From: Novosphingobium capsulatum NBRC 12533
Lineage (GTDB): Bacteria; Pseudomonadota; Alphaproteobacteria; Sphingomonadales; Sphingomonadaceae
Direction of reading: 5' to 3'
Assembly (NCBI RefSeq): GCF_001598375.1
Contig: NZ_BCYV01000008.1
Location: 248,001 to 312,000, forward strand
DNA length: 64,000 nt
Under the pieces are notes generated by a model, which searched no databases, had not been told where the DNA came from, and saw only the letters and a program-made list of their open reading frames with translations. Positions 53,959 to 61,984 of this stretch are shown one piece after another (the first letter of the stretch is position 1; every line of letters begins with the position of its first letter). The translations under genes and the position numbers were made by a program.

Positions 53959-54812
53959 CCGGCACGCGGCTGGTGGCCGATCTCGCCGCGCTGGATCGCG
54001 ACGGTTTCGTGATCGTCCCCGATGCCCTGCCGCGCGCCTGGATCCGAACACTGGATCGCGAACTGGCCGATGCTTTCGCGGCAACGCCTTATGCCAGAGG
54101 CGACTTCTACGGCCACAGGACCAAGCGCTTCGGGCGACTGCTGACCCGCGCCGATCGGGTGCAGGACCTGGTGCTCTGTCCGCATATCCTGGCGCTGGCC
54201 GAAGCCGTGCTGGGCACAGCCTGCGAACGCATCCAGCTCAATGTTGCCCAGGCCATCGCGATCCATCCTGGCGAGCGCGCGCAATTTCCCCATGCCGACC
54301 AGGACATGTGGGGCGGCGTCAAAGGCACCCACGAATTCCTGCTCAATGTCATGTGGCCGCTCACCACCTTCACCGCAAACAATGGTGCGACGCGGCTCTA
54401 TCCCGGCACCCATCGCCGTCCGCTACAAGCGCTCGATGATCTGCCCGCCCCGGTGGTCGCGGCCTGCCAACCCGGAGCGGCGATCTGCTTCCTCGGGTCC
54501 ACCGTCCATGGTGGCGGCGCCAACATCACGACAAGACCGCGCCGGGGTATCGTTATCGGTTACAGCCTGGGCTGGCTCAAGCCTTATGAAAACCCGTTCC
54601 TCGCTTATCCGCCGGCCGTAGCGCGGCAGTTTCCACGTCCACTGACCGAACTCCTCGGCTACGTTCAGCACCGCCCCAACCTCGGCAATTTCGAAGGGCA
54701 ATGCCCGTCGCTGCTGCTCGAGGACACTGTTCCGGCAGCGCTCAGCGCCGTCGATGCGCTGCGCCCCGATCAGGCGAGCATGCTGGCGGCATTTGCAAGG
54801 CATGACGCTTGA
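53955..54812 (+). CDS. Phytanoyl-CoA dioxygenase (PhyH)-like Fe(II)/2-oxoglutarate enzyme
   Basis: 285 residues starting in the luxI stop (ATGA). The facial triad is visible: H and D in F-P-H-A-D-Q-D-M-W-G, and the distal His in S-T-V-H-G-G-G-A-N, with Arg for 2-oxoglutarate in T-R-P-R-R-G. The family hydroxylates diverse substrates. Translational coupling to luxI suggests it may modify the signal or a co-regulated metabolite. PhyH genes next to luxI are, to my recollection, a recurring arrangement in Sphingomonadaceae. Confidence 0.87.
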   Translation: MTGTRLVADLAALDRDGFVIVPDALPRAWIRTLDRELADAFAATPYARGDFYGHRTKRFGRLLTRADRVQDLVLCPHILALAEAVLGTACERIQLNVAQAIAIHPGERAQFPHADQDMWGGVKGTHEFLLNVMWPLTTFTANNGATRLYPGTHRRPLQALDDLPAPVVAACQPGAAICFLGSTVHGGGANITTRPRRGIVIGYSLGWLKPYENPFLAYPPAVARQFPRPLTELLGYVQHRPNLGNFEGQCPSLLLEDTVPAALSAVDALRPDQASMLAAFARHDA

Positions 54813-55432
54813 GCCCGGCCCATGTCTTCGAGCCGACCTATCGCGCCTTGCGCGAGCGCTTGCTGACGGCCACCTGGCCACCAGGCACGCGACTGGAGAG
54901 CGCCCGCCTGGCCGCGCAATTGATGGTCAGCGCCACGCCGGTGCGCGACAGCCTCAACCGCCTCCTTGGCGAAGGGCTGGTCGTGCTGCATCCCGGCCTG
55001 GGGTTTCTCGTGCCGCGCCTGCTCGAGCAGGATGTGCGCGATCTTCTTACCTGCCAACACCACATAATCCTGCACGCGCTTGAAGACGCAACACCTAGCG
55101 GACTGGACCACAGTGTTGCGGCTGCGGACAACATGGCCGACACGCAACTGACAACGCGTCGGCGCGCGCTGATCACCGATCTTGCGCAGGCCTGCCGCAA
55201 CCGGGCCTGGGGCGATCTTGCGCAGCAGATCGACGATCGCCTTGCCCCGGTGCTTCATCACGAAGCGGAGGTGCTGGAGGATGTCGCAGCCGAACTGGAC
55301 AGCCTGGAGGAGACCTGGTCGCGGGCCCGAGACGGTGGCGCGCCATTGGCGACGCTGATTCCGCTGCTCGGCCGCTTTGTGCAGCGACGCATTGCTGCAG
55401 CAAGCGCTCTGCTCGTCCGCCTTGCCGGCTAA
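54809..55432 (+). CDS. GntR-family transcriptional regulator
   Basis: 207 residues from a TTG start overlapping the PhyH stop (TTGA). The N-terminal winged helix is recognisable (Y-R-A-L-R-E-R-L-L, P-P-G-T-R-L-E-S-A-R-L-A-A-Q-L, T-P-V-R-D-S-L-N-R-L-L-G-E-G-L-V). The rest is a helical effector domain that does not show the usual metal-binding FCD residues clearly. It sits between quorum-sensing genes and the lasso fecI gene, so either or both could be its target. Confidence 0.82.
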   Translation: MSPAHVFEPTYRALRERLLTATWPPGTRLESARLAAQLMVSATPVRDSLNRLLGEGLVVLHPGLGFLVPRLLEQDVRDLLTCQHHIILHALEDATPSGLDHSVAAADNMADTQLTTRRRALITDLAQACRNRAWGDLAQQIDDRLAPVLHHEAEVLEDVAAELDSLEETWSRARDGGAPLATLIPLLGRFVQRRIAAASALLVRLAG

Positions 55433-55657
55433 GCGCTTGTCAGTCCTGGCACGCTGCGCCATGATGGCGCTGGTTGCCGATCGCTGGCGCGGCAACCTGG
55501 GAATGGCTCCCGCCAGACATCATGCACGCCTGACCAAGCGGTCCGGCGGCTGCCGCACCACCGGGAACGGCTTCCCTGCGGTGCCTTGGCAGCACAGTCC
55601 TGAACCAAGCGACGTGCCTTCCGGCGCGTCGTTGGGTGTGCCGGCACGGAAACGGCC

Positions 55658-56179
55658 GTGTCTTCATCCTCGGGGCGCCCCGCTCCGACCGAAACCCTGC
55701 TTGGCCGCGCCTATCGCGCGGAACGGCCCGGATTGCTGCGTTTCCTGCGCCGCAAGGTCGATCCGGATCTGGCAACCGACCTGCTCCACGATGTCTTCGT
55801 GCGCGCGCTGGGTAGCGCGGACGCGGATCGCCTGGCCAACCCCGCAGCATTCCTGCGCAAGGTTGCGGGCAATCTGCTGATCGACCGGGCCCGCCGCGCA
55901 GCGCGCCACCCTGCCCCGCTGGCTCTGGCAGAAACCGAGGAACCCGCCGTTGCACCAGAGCAGGGACTGGCGCTCGAAGCTGCCGAACTCCTCGCCTTGT
56001 ACGAGGCCGCCGTACAAGCCCTTTCACCACGCACCCGCGAAGTTTTCCTGATGCACCGGGTCGATGGCCAGACTTATCGCGAAATCCATGAAGCGCTTGG
56101 CATTTCCGTGGCAACGGTCGAATATCACATGATGAAAGCCCTTGCTGCAATTGCCCGGGCCGTGGAACCGGCGCGATGA
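55658..56179 (+). CDS. ECF sigma factor, FecI type
   Basis: 173 residues from a GTG start (GGAAA upstream). Region 2 is R-K-V-D-P-D-L-A-T-D-L-L-H-D-V-F-V-R-A-L; region 4 is L-S-P-R-T-R-E-V-F-L-M-H-R-V-D-G-Q-T-Y-R-E-I and S-V-A-T-V-E-Y-H-M. The gene overlaps a FecR-type anti-sigma gene by 4 nt and precedes a TonB receptor with an STN signalling domain. These make a complete cell-surface signalling relay. Confidence 0.9.
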   Translation: MSSSSGRPAPTETLLGRAYRAERPGLLRFLRRKVDPDLATDLLHDVFVRALGSADADRLANPAAFLRKVAGNLLIDRARRAARHPAPLALAETEEPAVAPEQGLALEAAELLALYEAAVQALSPRTREVFLMHRVDGQTYREIHEALGISVATVEYHMMKALAAIARAVEPAR

Positions 56180-57174
56180 CCACTGTGCCGCCAACCGGCC
56201 CAGAGATCGACCTGATCGAGGAAGAGGCGATCGCCTGGTTCGTGGTGCGCCAGGATGCCGAAGGATTCACCCGGCAGGAAGAATTCGAAGGCTGGATTGC
56301 GCGCAGCGCCGCCCATGCCGCAAGCTACGCGCGCATCGAGCGCCTGTATCGCGATGCCGCCATCCTGCAGGTTTCGGACCGCTATGGTGCCGACCGCCAC
56401 GAACCGACGATCGCTGCGGCACAATCCCGGCACCGGCACGGGCTGCTCATAGCCGGGCTAGTGGCTGTCGCCGTTGCAGGCCTCGGTTTGCTCCTGCATG
56501 CATGGTCCGGGAGCGAGCCGCCATCCTCGCCAGCACAAGTGCTCGCCAGCGACAACGGCGCGATCCGCAGCATCCATCTGGCTGACGGCTCGACCATTAC
56601 CCTCGATGCGGCCAGCCGCGTGGATGTCCACCTGAGCGGAAGCCAGCGGCGCTTCGCGCTGGTCAACGGTCGTGCGCGTCTCGATCTGGTCAAGGACGGC
56701 CGCCCGTTCATCGTTACTGCGGCGCAGGAAGAAATTGCCGGGGATACAGCGCTGCTCGATGTCGAGACCAGCGGCGAAGCAGGCCAGGCCGTGCTGTGGC
56801 GTGGCGCAGCCCAGGCCAGGCCACTGTGGCATGACGCGGCACTGCGGTCCGATGCTGCCCCCCTGCGAGCGTCAACCGCACGCGCCCTTGGCCCCCACGC
56901 CGGACACCAGGTATCCCCACGTGATGCGGTCGGCAGCCGCGACTGGCCGAGCGGATGGGCCGAATATCGTGCGCTGCCGCTCGGTACCCTCGCCGAAGTC
57001 GTCAACAGCTATGGCCACACCCCGTTGCTGATCGACGATCCCGCTGTCGCCAGCGCGCTTGTCTCCGGCCGCTTCCGCCTGACCGATCCGGATGCCGTGG
57101 CACAGCGCCTGGCCGACGTGTTCAATCTCGTGATCACGCGACGCGCAGACGGCATTCATCTCGCTACACGATAA
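56176..57174 (+). CDS. FecR-type anti-sigma factor / signal transducer
   Basis: 332 residues. The cytoplasmic N-terminal DUF4880 region includes A-I-A-W-F-V-V-R-Q-D-A-E-G and F-E-G-W-I-A-R-S-A-A-H-A. One membrane helix (about 94-114, L-L-I-A-G-L-V-A-V-A-V-A-G-L-G) precedes the periplasmic FecR domain (L-A-D-G-S-T-I-T-L-D-A-A-S). It should relay the receptor's STN signal to the sigma factor. Confidence 0.9.
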   Translation: MTTVPPTGPEIDLIEEEAIAWFVVRQDAEGFTRQEEFEGWIARSAAHAASYARIERLYRDAAILQVSDRYGADRHEPTIAAAQSRHRHGLLIAGLVAVAVAGLGLLLHAWSGSEPPSSPAQVLASDNGAIRSIHLADGSTITLDAASRVDVHLSGSQRRFALVNGRARLDLVKDGRPFIVTAAQEEIAGDTALLDVETSGEAGQAVLWRGAAQARPLWHDAALRSDAAPLRASTARALGPHAGHQVSPRDAVGSRDWPSGWAEYRALPLGTLAEVVNSYGHTPLLIDDPAVASALVSGRFRLTDPDAVAQRLADVFNLVITRRADGIHLATR

Positions 57175-57191
57175 TAATTTTGCTCGCCCCC

Positions 57192-57216
57192 TAAGGTACC
57201 ACCCGTCGCCGGCGTC
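57192..57216 (+). promoter_or_regulatory. Candidate FecI-type ECF promoter before the TonB receptor
   Basis: TAAGG (57192-57196) and CGTC (57213-57216) are separated by 16 nt, about 55 nt before the receptor start. This resembles the TAAAT-N16-CGT pattern of iron-starvation-type ECF promoters. It is the expected target of the adjacent sigma factor, but no second copy was found before fecI itself. Confidence 0.4.
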
Positions 57217-57269
57217 GAACCCTGCATCGCACACGCATCAAGCGTGGCCAACGATGAGGGAATGCAACG

Positions 57270-59828
57270 ATGTCGAGACGCCTTGGCCCCCAGTCCTTCC
57301 TGCTGGCAAGCGCAGCGCTGCTGCTGATCCAGCCTACCGTGGCTCTCGCAGCCCCGGCGCCGCGCTACAGTTTCGATCTGCCAGCGCAGGATCTGGGCGA
57401 GGCGCTGCGCGCGGCCGCCGCGCGCGCCGGCTGGCAGATCTATGCGCCCGCGCAAGCGGTGAATGGCCGTACGGCGCCGCCGCTGCATGGCACGATGTCG
57501 CTGCCCGAAGCGGTCGCTACCCTGCTCGCCGGCAGCGGTCTGGTGGCGCACTTTTCCGGCCAGACCGTGACGATCCGGGCCGCGGGCATAGCCGATGCGG
57601 CAACCCAGGCCACGAGCGATGCGCCGATCGTGGTGACCGGCACCCGCATTCGTGGTGCGGCGGTGGCCGCACCGGTGATCCAGGTCTCGCGCGCCGATAT
57701 CGTCGCTGCAGGCCAGACCGATCTGGGCCAGGCGCTACGCGCGCTGCCGCAGAACTTCGGCGGCGGCCAGAACCCGGGCGTGGGTGCCGGCGCCGGCGGC
57801 ACCAATGAGAATGTCAACATGGCAAGCAGCGTCAACTTGCGTGGCCTCGGTGCCGATGCCACGCTGACCCTGCTCAACGGCCATCGCCTGCCCTATGATT
57901 CCGCTTACGGTGGCGTCGACATATCCGCGATCCCGGTGGCCGCGGTCGAGCGGATCGATGTCGTCGCCGACGGTTCCTCGGCCCTCTACGGCTCGGATGC
58001 CGTGGCCGGCGTGGTCAATGTCGTGCTGCGCCCCGACTATGTCGGACTCGCCACGTCGACCCAGATCGGCACGAGCACCCAGGGTGGCGATTTCCAGCAG
58101 CAGGCCGATCTGGTCACAGGTACGCGGTGGGCCTCTGGCGGCATCATGCTCGCCTATGATTTTGCTCACAATTCGGCGATTGTGGCCCGTCAGCGCGACT
58201 TTGCCGGGACCTTGTCAGCAGACAACACGCTCTACGGTGAACAACGGCGCCACGCCGTCACCGCCACGTTGCACCAGGATCTTGCGCCAGGGCTGACGCT
58301 GCGCCTCGACGGGTCTTATAGCACGCGCGCCTCGCAGACCGCCGGCGGCACCGATGCCTCGCGCATCCTCTTCCGCCCGCGCGTAACGATGCTGTCGCTC
58401 GCCCCCGAGTTGACCGCCGCACTGGGCCGCGACTGGACCGCGCATATCCTCGGCACCTGGGGCCAGGACCATACCCGGCTCAGCTCGGACTTCGATATCA
58501 CCAGCAGCAATCCCTCGATCAACAGCGGGTGCGTCTGCAACCGCGCCTGGTCGGCCGAAACCAACGTCGAGGGTCCGCTGTTCCGGACCCCCGGCGGCAC
58601 CGCGCGTCTGGCGCTCGGCGGCGGCGTGCGGCGCAATGGCTTTGCCTATTCGGTCGTGAGCAATGGTGTGACAACGCAGGATTACAATGTCGCCCGCTCG
58701 AGCCGCTATGCCTTCGGCGAACTGAACCTGCCAATCATTGCTCCGGGCAACGCCGTCCCCGGCGTCACGCGCCTCAACCTTTCGGCGGCACTGCGGTACG
58801 AGGATTATCCTGGCATGGCGCGCATGACGACACCGCGCCTGGGCCTGATCTATGCGCCGGCTCGCGCCATCACCATCAAGGCCTCATGGGGGCGCTCGTT
58901 CAAGGCGCCAAACCTCTACCAGCAATACATGGGCTACCAGACCTATCTGCTGCCCGGCAGCTGGTATGGTTTGCCGAGCGGTAACCTGCTGCTGGTCAGC
59001 GGCGGCAATACCCGCCTCACCCCCGAGCGGGCACGGACCTGGCAGGCTGGAGTCACGGTCGAGCCGGCCGCCGTGCCCGGCCTGCGCGTCGAAGCCAGCT
59101 ATTTCGATGTCCAGTACCGCGACCGGGTCGCCGAACCTTTTCCCGGCAGCATTGCCAATGCGTTGAGCAATCCCGGCAACGCCGGGCTGGTCACCTTTTC
59201 GCCCTCCGCACCAGCATTGACCACGCTGGTCGCTGGTTCGCGCCCGGCCCTGGTCAACTACACCGGTGCGGCGTTCGATCCTGCGGGCGTCGCGGTGCTG
59301 GTCGACGACCGCTACGTCAATATCGCGCGCCAGGCCATCCGCGGGATCGACTTGCGCGCGACCTGGAAAAAGCCGCTGGGCGATCGGCGCACATTGGCCT
59401 TCGACCTCGCCGGGGCCTGGCTCGACAGCGACCAGATCCTGTCGGCCGGCCAGCCGCAGACCCGCCTCGCCGGCGTGATTTTCCAACCGGCCAATCTGCG
59501 GGCACGCGGCGGTGTCAGCTATGAAGATTCGCGGTTCAGCGGCGCCGTCCATGTCAATTACATCGGCGCCCTGCGCGACCAGCGCTTTGCCACGCCGGCG
59601 CGCTTGTCGCCGCAGGCCACGGCCGATCTGGCGTTGCGCTATACGGTTCTGCCCGCCCGCCGGTCGGGCGAGGATCCCGGCCTGGTCGTGTCGCTGACGG
59701 TCAACAACCTGTTCTATGCGCAACCGCCAGCGATCGGTCAGACCGGACCGACCGACACCCCATTCGATTCGACCAATTACTCAGCCATCGGCCGCTTCAT
59801 CGCCCTCGGCTTGGCGAGGCGCTGGTAA
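57270..59828 (+). CDS. TonB-dependent transducer with STN domain, lasso-locus receptor
   Basis: 852 residues. Signal peptide about 1-28, then a secretin/TonB short N-terminal (STN) domain (Y-S-F-D-L-P-A-Q-D-L-G-E-A-L to about residue 105). The TonB box region (P-I-V-V-T-G-T-R-I), the plug (V-N-L-R-G-L-G, A-L-Y-G-S-D-A-V-A-G-V-V-N) and the barrel follow. In proteobacterial lasso loci with isopeptidase genes the receptor is thought to import the lasso peptide. The STN domain adds signalling through FecR and FecI. The stop overlaps the isopeptidase start (TAATG). Confidence 0.92.
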   Translation: MSRRLGPQSFLLASAALLLIQPTVALAAPAPRYSFDLPAQDLGEALRAAAARAGWQIYAPAQAVNGRTAPPLHGTMSLPEAVATLLAGSGLVAHFSGQTVTIRAAGIADAATQATSDAPIVVTGTRIRGAAVAAPVIQVSRADIVAAGQTDLGQALRALPQNFGGGQNPGVGAGAGGTNENVNMASSVNLRGLGADATLTLLNGHRLPYDSAYGGVDISAIPVAAVERIDVVADGSSALYGSDAVAGVVNVVLRPDYVGLATSTQIGTSTQGGDFQQQADLVTGTRWASGGIMLAYDFAHNSAIVARQRDFAGTLSADNTLYGEQRRHAVTATLHQDLAPGLTLRLDGSYSTRASQTAGGTDASRILFRPRVTMLSLAPELTAALGRDWTAHILGTWGQDHTRLSSDFDITSSNPSINSGCVCNRAWSAETNVEGPLFRTPGGTARLALGGGVRRNGFAYSVVSNGVTTQDYNVARSSRYAFGELNLPIIAPGNAVPGVTRLNLSAALRYEDYPGMARMTTPRLGLIYAPARAITIKASWGRSFKAPNLYQQYMGYQTYLLPGSWYGLPSGNLLLVSGGNTRLTPERARTWQAGVTVEPAAVPGLRVEASYFDVQYRDRVAEPFPGSIANALSNPGNAGLVTFSPSAPALTTLVAGSRPALVNYTGAAFDPAGVAVLVDDRYVNIARQAIRGIDLRATWKKPLGDRRTLAFDLAGAWLDSDQILSAGQPQTRLAGVIFQPANLRARGGVSYEDSRFSGAVHVNYIGALRDQRFATPARLSPQATADLALRYTVLPARRSGEDPGLVVSLTVNNLFYAQPPAIGQTGPTDTPFDSTNYSAIGRFIALGLARRW

Positions 59829-61984
59829 TGGCGCTCGCGCTTGCCCTCCTCTTGGCCGAAGCCACCATTGCCTGGCCCGTTAGTCCAGCGCCGGTAGCCG
59901 ATCGCTGCGATCCACCGGCTCCCCCGGCCTCGGCTCCACCAGCATCGCGTCTGGTCACGGCCCAGGATCTGGCCCGGCTGATCGATATCGGACGATCCGA
60001 TCCCTATGATGCGCCGCCGCCGTTCGGCCTGTCACCGGATGGCAAGACCATCGCAGTGATCTTGCGCCAAGCCGATCCGGCCCACAACGCCTACTGCCAA
60101 CGCCTGGTCCTGGTCCCCGCCGTGCCCTCGGGTGGACCGCCGGGAGCACCCAAAGAGATCGACCGCGGTGGCGCGTTCATTCGGGCGACTTACCCGTTGC
60201 GCACGTTTCCGGCGCTGCGGGCCGGCTATGGCCAGGTCATCACGCCGCACTGGTCGCCCGATGGCCGGACGATTGCCTATATCAAGCAAACTGCCGGGCC
60301 ACCCCAGGCCTGGCTGGCGCCCCGCGACGGTGGCCCGGCGCGGGCCCTGACCGCGCTGCCCGACGCGGTCGAGAACCTCGCCTGGAACGCCGAGGGCAGC
60401 GCTGTGATCATTGCGACCCGCCCCGCCCTGCGTCAGCAGAGCGACGCAATCGCCGCGACAGCGGGCGAAGGCTATCTCTACGATGATCGCTTTGCGCCCG
60501 AACTGGCCGACCATCCCATTCCCTCGGCACCAATGCCCCTGGTCTACAGCCGCGTCGACATCACCAGCGGCACGATCCAGCCGGCAACATCGGCCGATCG
60601 GGCAATCCTGGTGCCGCCACCAGCACCTGGCCAACCCCCGCAGGCCAGCGGGGCGACGCGCAGCGCCGATGGTCGCTGGGCCTGGATCGAGCCGGTCCAT
60701 CCCGCATGGGTGGTCAGCGCGCGCCAGGTGGTGATCGAAACGCCGGCACGACGGGGGCCGCCGCGCCGATGGCTGTGTCCAGAGGCGCTGTGCGACGGCA
60801 CCATGCATCTCTGGTGGTCGCGCGACGGCGCCACGCTCTACCTCCTGCAGCGCACCGGCTGGGGCCGCAGCCAGACCCGACTGCTGCGCTGGCGCCGCGG
60901 CGCGCCGCGCCCGGAAGCCGTGCTCACCACCGACGACGTGCTGGTCGGGTGCGTCCCCAGACCCGATGCGCTGTACTGCGCCCGGGAAAGCAGCGCGCAT
61001 CCACGCGTGCTGGTGCGTATCGACTGGCGCAGCGGGACATCGCGCAGCGTGTTCGATCCCAATCCGCAATGGGCCCAGTTCCGGCTCGGCACAATCCAGC
61101 GGCTCAAGGTCCGCAACGCCTACGGCGTCGAAAGCCATGCCGATCTCATCTTGCCGCCCGACCATCGCCCCGGCGAGCGCCATCCCCTGGTCGTCGTGCA
61201 ATATCTCAGCGAAGGCTTCCTGCGCGGTGGGACCGGCGACGAAAATCCGATCCAGCCGCTGGCCGCACGCGGGTTCGCGGTGCTCAGCTTTGCGCGTCCC
61301 GGCGCGGTGCCGAGCGTGCGCGACGCGCCCGATGAAACCGAACTGATGCGCCGCGAGCACGTCGACTGGCTCGATCGCCGCAGCGTCCAGTCCGCGCTGG
61401 AAGAAGCGCTCCGCCAGGCCGTTGCGACCGGCACGGTCGATCCCGCGCGCATGGGCATTACCGGGATGAGCGAAGGCACGTCGATGACGCAGTGGGCGCT
61501 GCTCAATAGCAAGCTGTTCAAGGCCGCCGAACTGGGCGTGTGCTGCGAAGGCCCGACCATCTACCCGCTGGTCGCTGGGCCGGTGTTCGAGCGGCTCGGG
61601 CGCCAACTGGGCACGGCCTGGTTCGAGCCCCAATCGGAACAGGTGTGGAAGCCGATGGACCTTGCCGCCAACGCCGCGCGGATCACGGCGCCGATCCTGA
61701 TCCAGTCGGACGACAGCGAATATACCAATGCGCTCGATGTCGTCGCGCAGTTCCGCCTGCACGGCAAACCGATCGAAATGTGGGTCATGCCCGGCGAACC
61801 GCATTTCAAGTGGCAACCGGCGCATCGCCTGGCGATGTACGAACGCACGATGGACTGGTTCAGCTTCTGGTTGCAGCGCCAGCGCGATTGCGACCCGAAC
61901 AAGGGCACACAGTACCAACGCTGGCTGGCCATGCCTGGCGCGCCCAGCAAAGACGAGGTCACCTGCCTCCCATCACGACCATGA
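59828..61984 (+). CDS. Lasso peptide isopeptidase (AtxE2-like, S9 family)
   Basis: 718 residues: a short signal-like N-terminus, a beta-propeller region to about residue 430 and a C-terminal alpha/beta hydrolase domain. The catalytic triad candidates are Ser548 in G-M-S-E-G-T-S, Asp628/629 in S-D-D-S-E-Y and His659 in G-E-P-H-F-K-W. This matches the AtxE2 branch of prolyl-oligopeptidase-like enzymes, which open the macrolactam of astexin-type lasso peptides. Placement beside the cyclase and receptor supports the call. Its last 12 bp overlap the convergent cyclase gene. Confidence 0.88.
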   Translation: MALALALLLAEATIAWPVSPAPVADRCDPPAPPASAPPASRLVTAQDLARLIDIGRSDPYDAPPPFGLSPDGKTIAVILRQADPAHNAYCQRLVLVPAVPSGGPPGAPKEIDRGGAFIRATYPLRTFPALRAGYGQVITPHWSPDGRTIAYIKQTAGPPQAWLAPRDGGPARALTALPDAVENLAWNAEGSAVIIATRPALRQQSDAIAATAGEGYLYDDRFAPELADHPIPSAPMPLVYSRVDITSGTIQPATSADRAILVPPPAPGQPPQASGATRSADGRWAWIEPVHPAWVVSARQVVIETPARRGPPRRWLCPEALCDGTMHLWWSRDGATLYLLQRTGWGRSQTRLLRWRRGAPRPEAVLTTDDVLVGCVPRPDALYCARESSAHPRVLVRIDWRSGTSRSVFDPNPQWAQFRLGTIQRLKVRNAYGVESHADLILPPDHRPGERHPLVVVQYLSEGFLRGGTGDENPIQPLAARGFAVLSFARPGAVPSVRDAPDETELMRREHVDWLDRRSVQSALEEALRQAVATGTVDPARMGITGMSEGTSMTQWALLNSKLFKAAELGVCCEGPTIYPLVAGPVFERLGRQLGTAWFEPQSEQVWKPMDLAANAARITAPILIQSDDSEYTNALDVVAQFRLHGKPIEMWVMPGEPHFKWQPAHRLAMYERTMDWFSFWLQRQRDCDPNKGTQYQRWLAMPGAPSKDEVTCLPSRP

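Noticed and set aside
60032-61918. Long minus-strand open frame opposite the isopeptidase
   Set aside because: Shadow of the high-GC coding strand; the isopeptidase has an intact catalytic triad.
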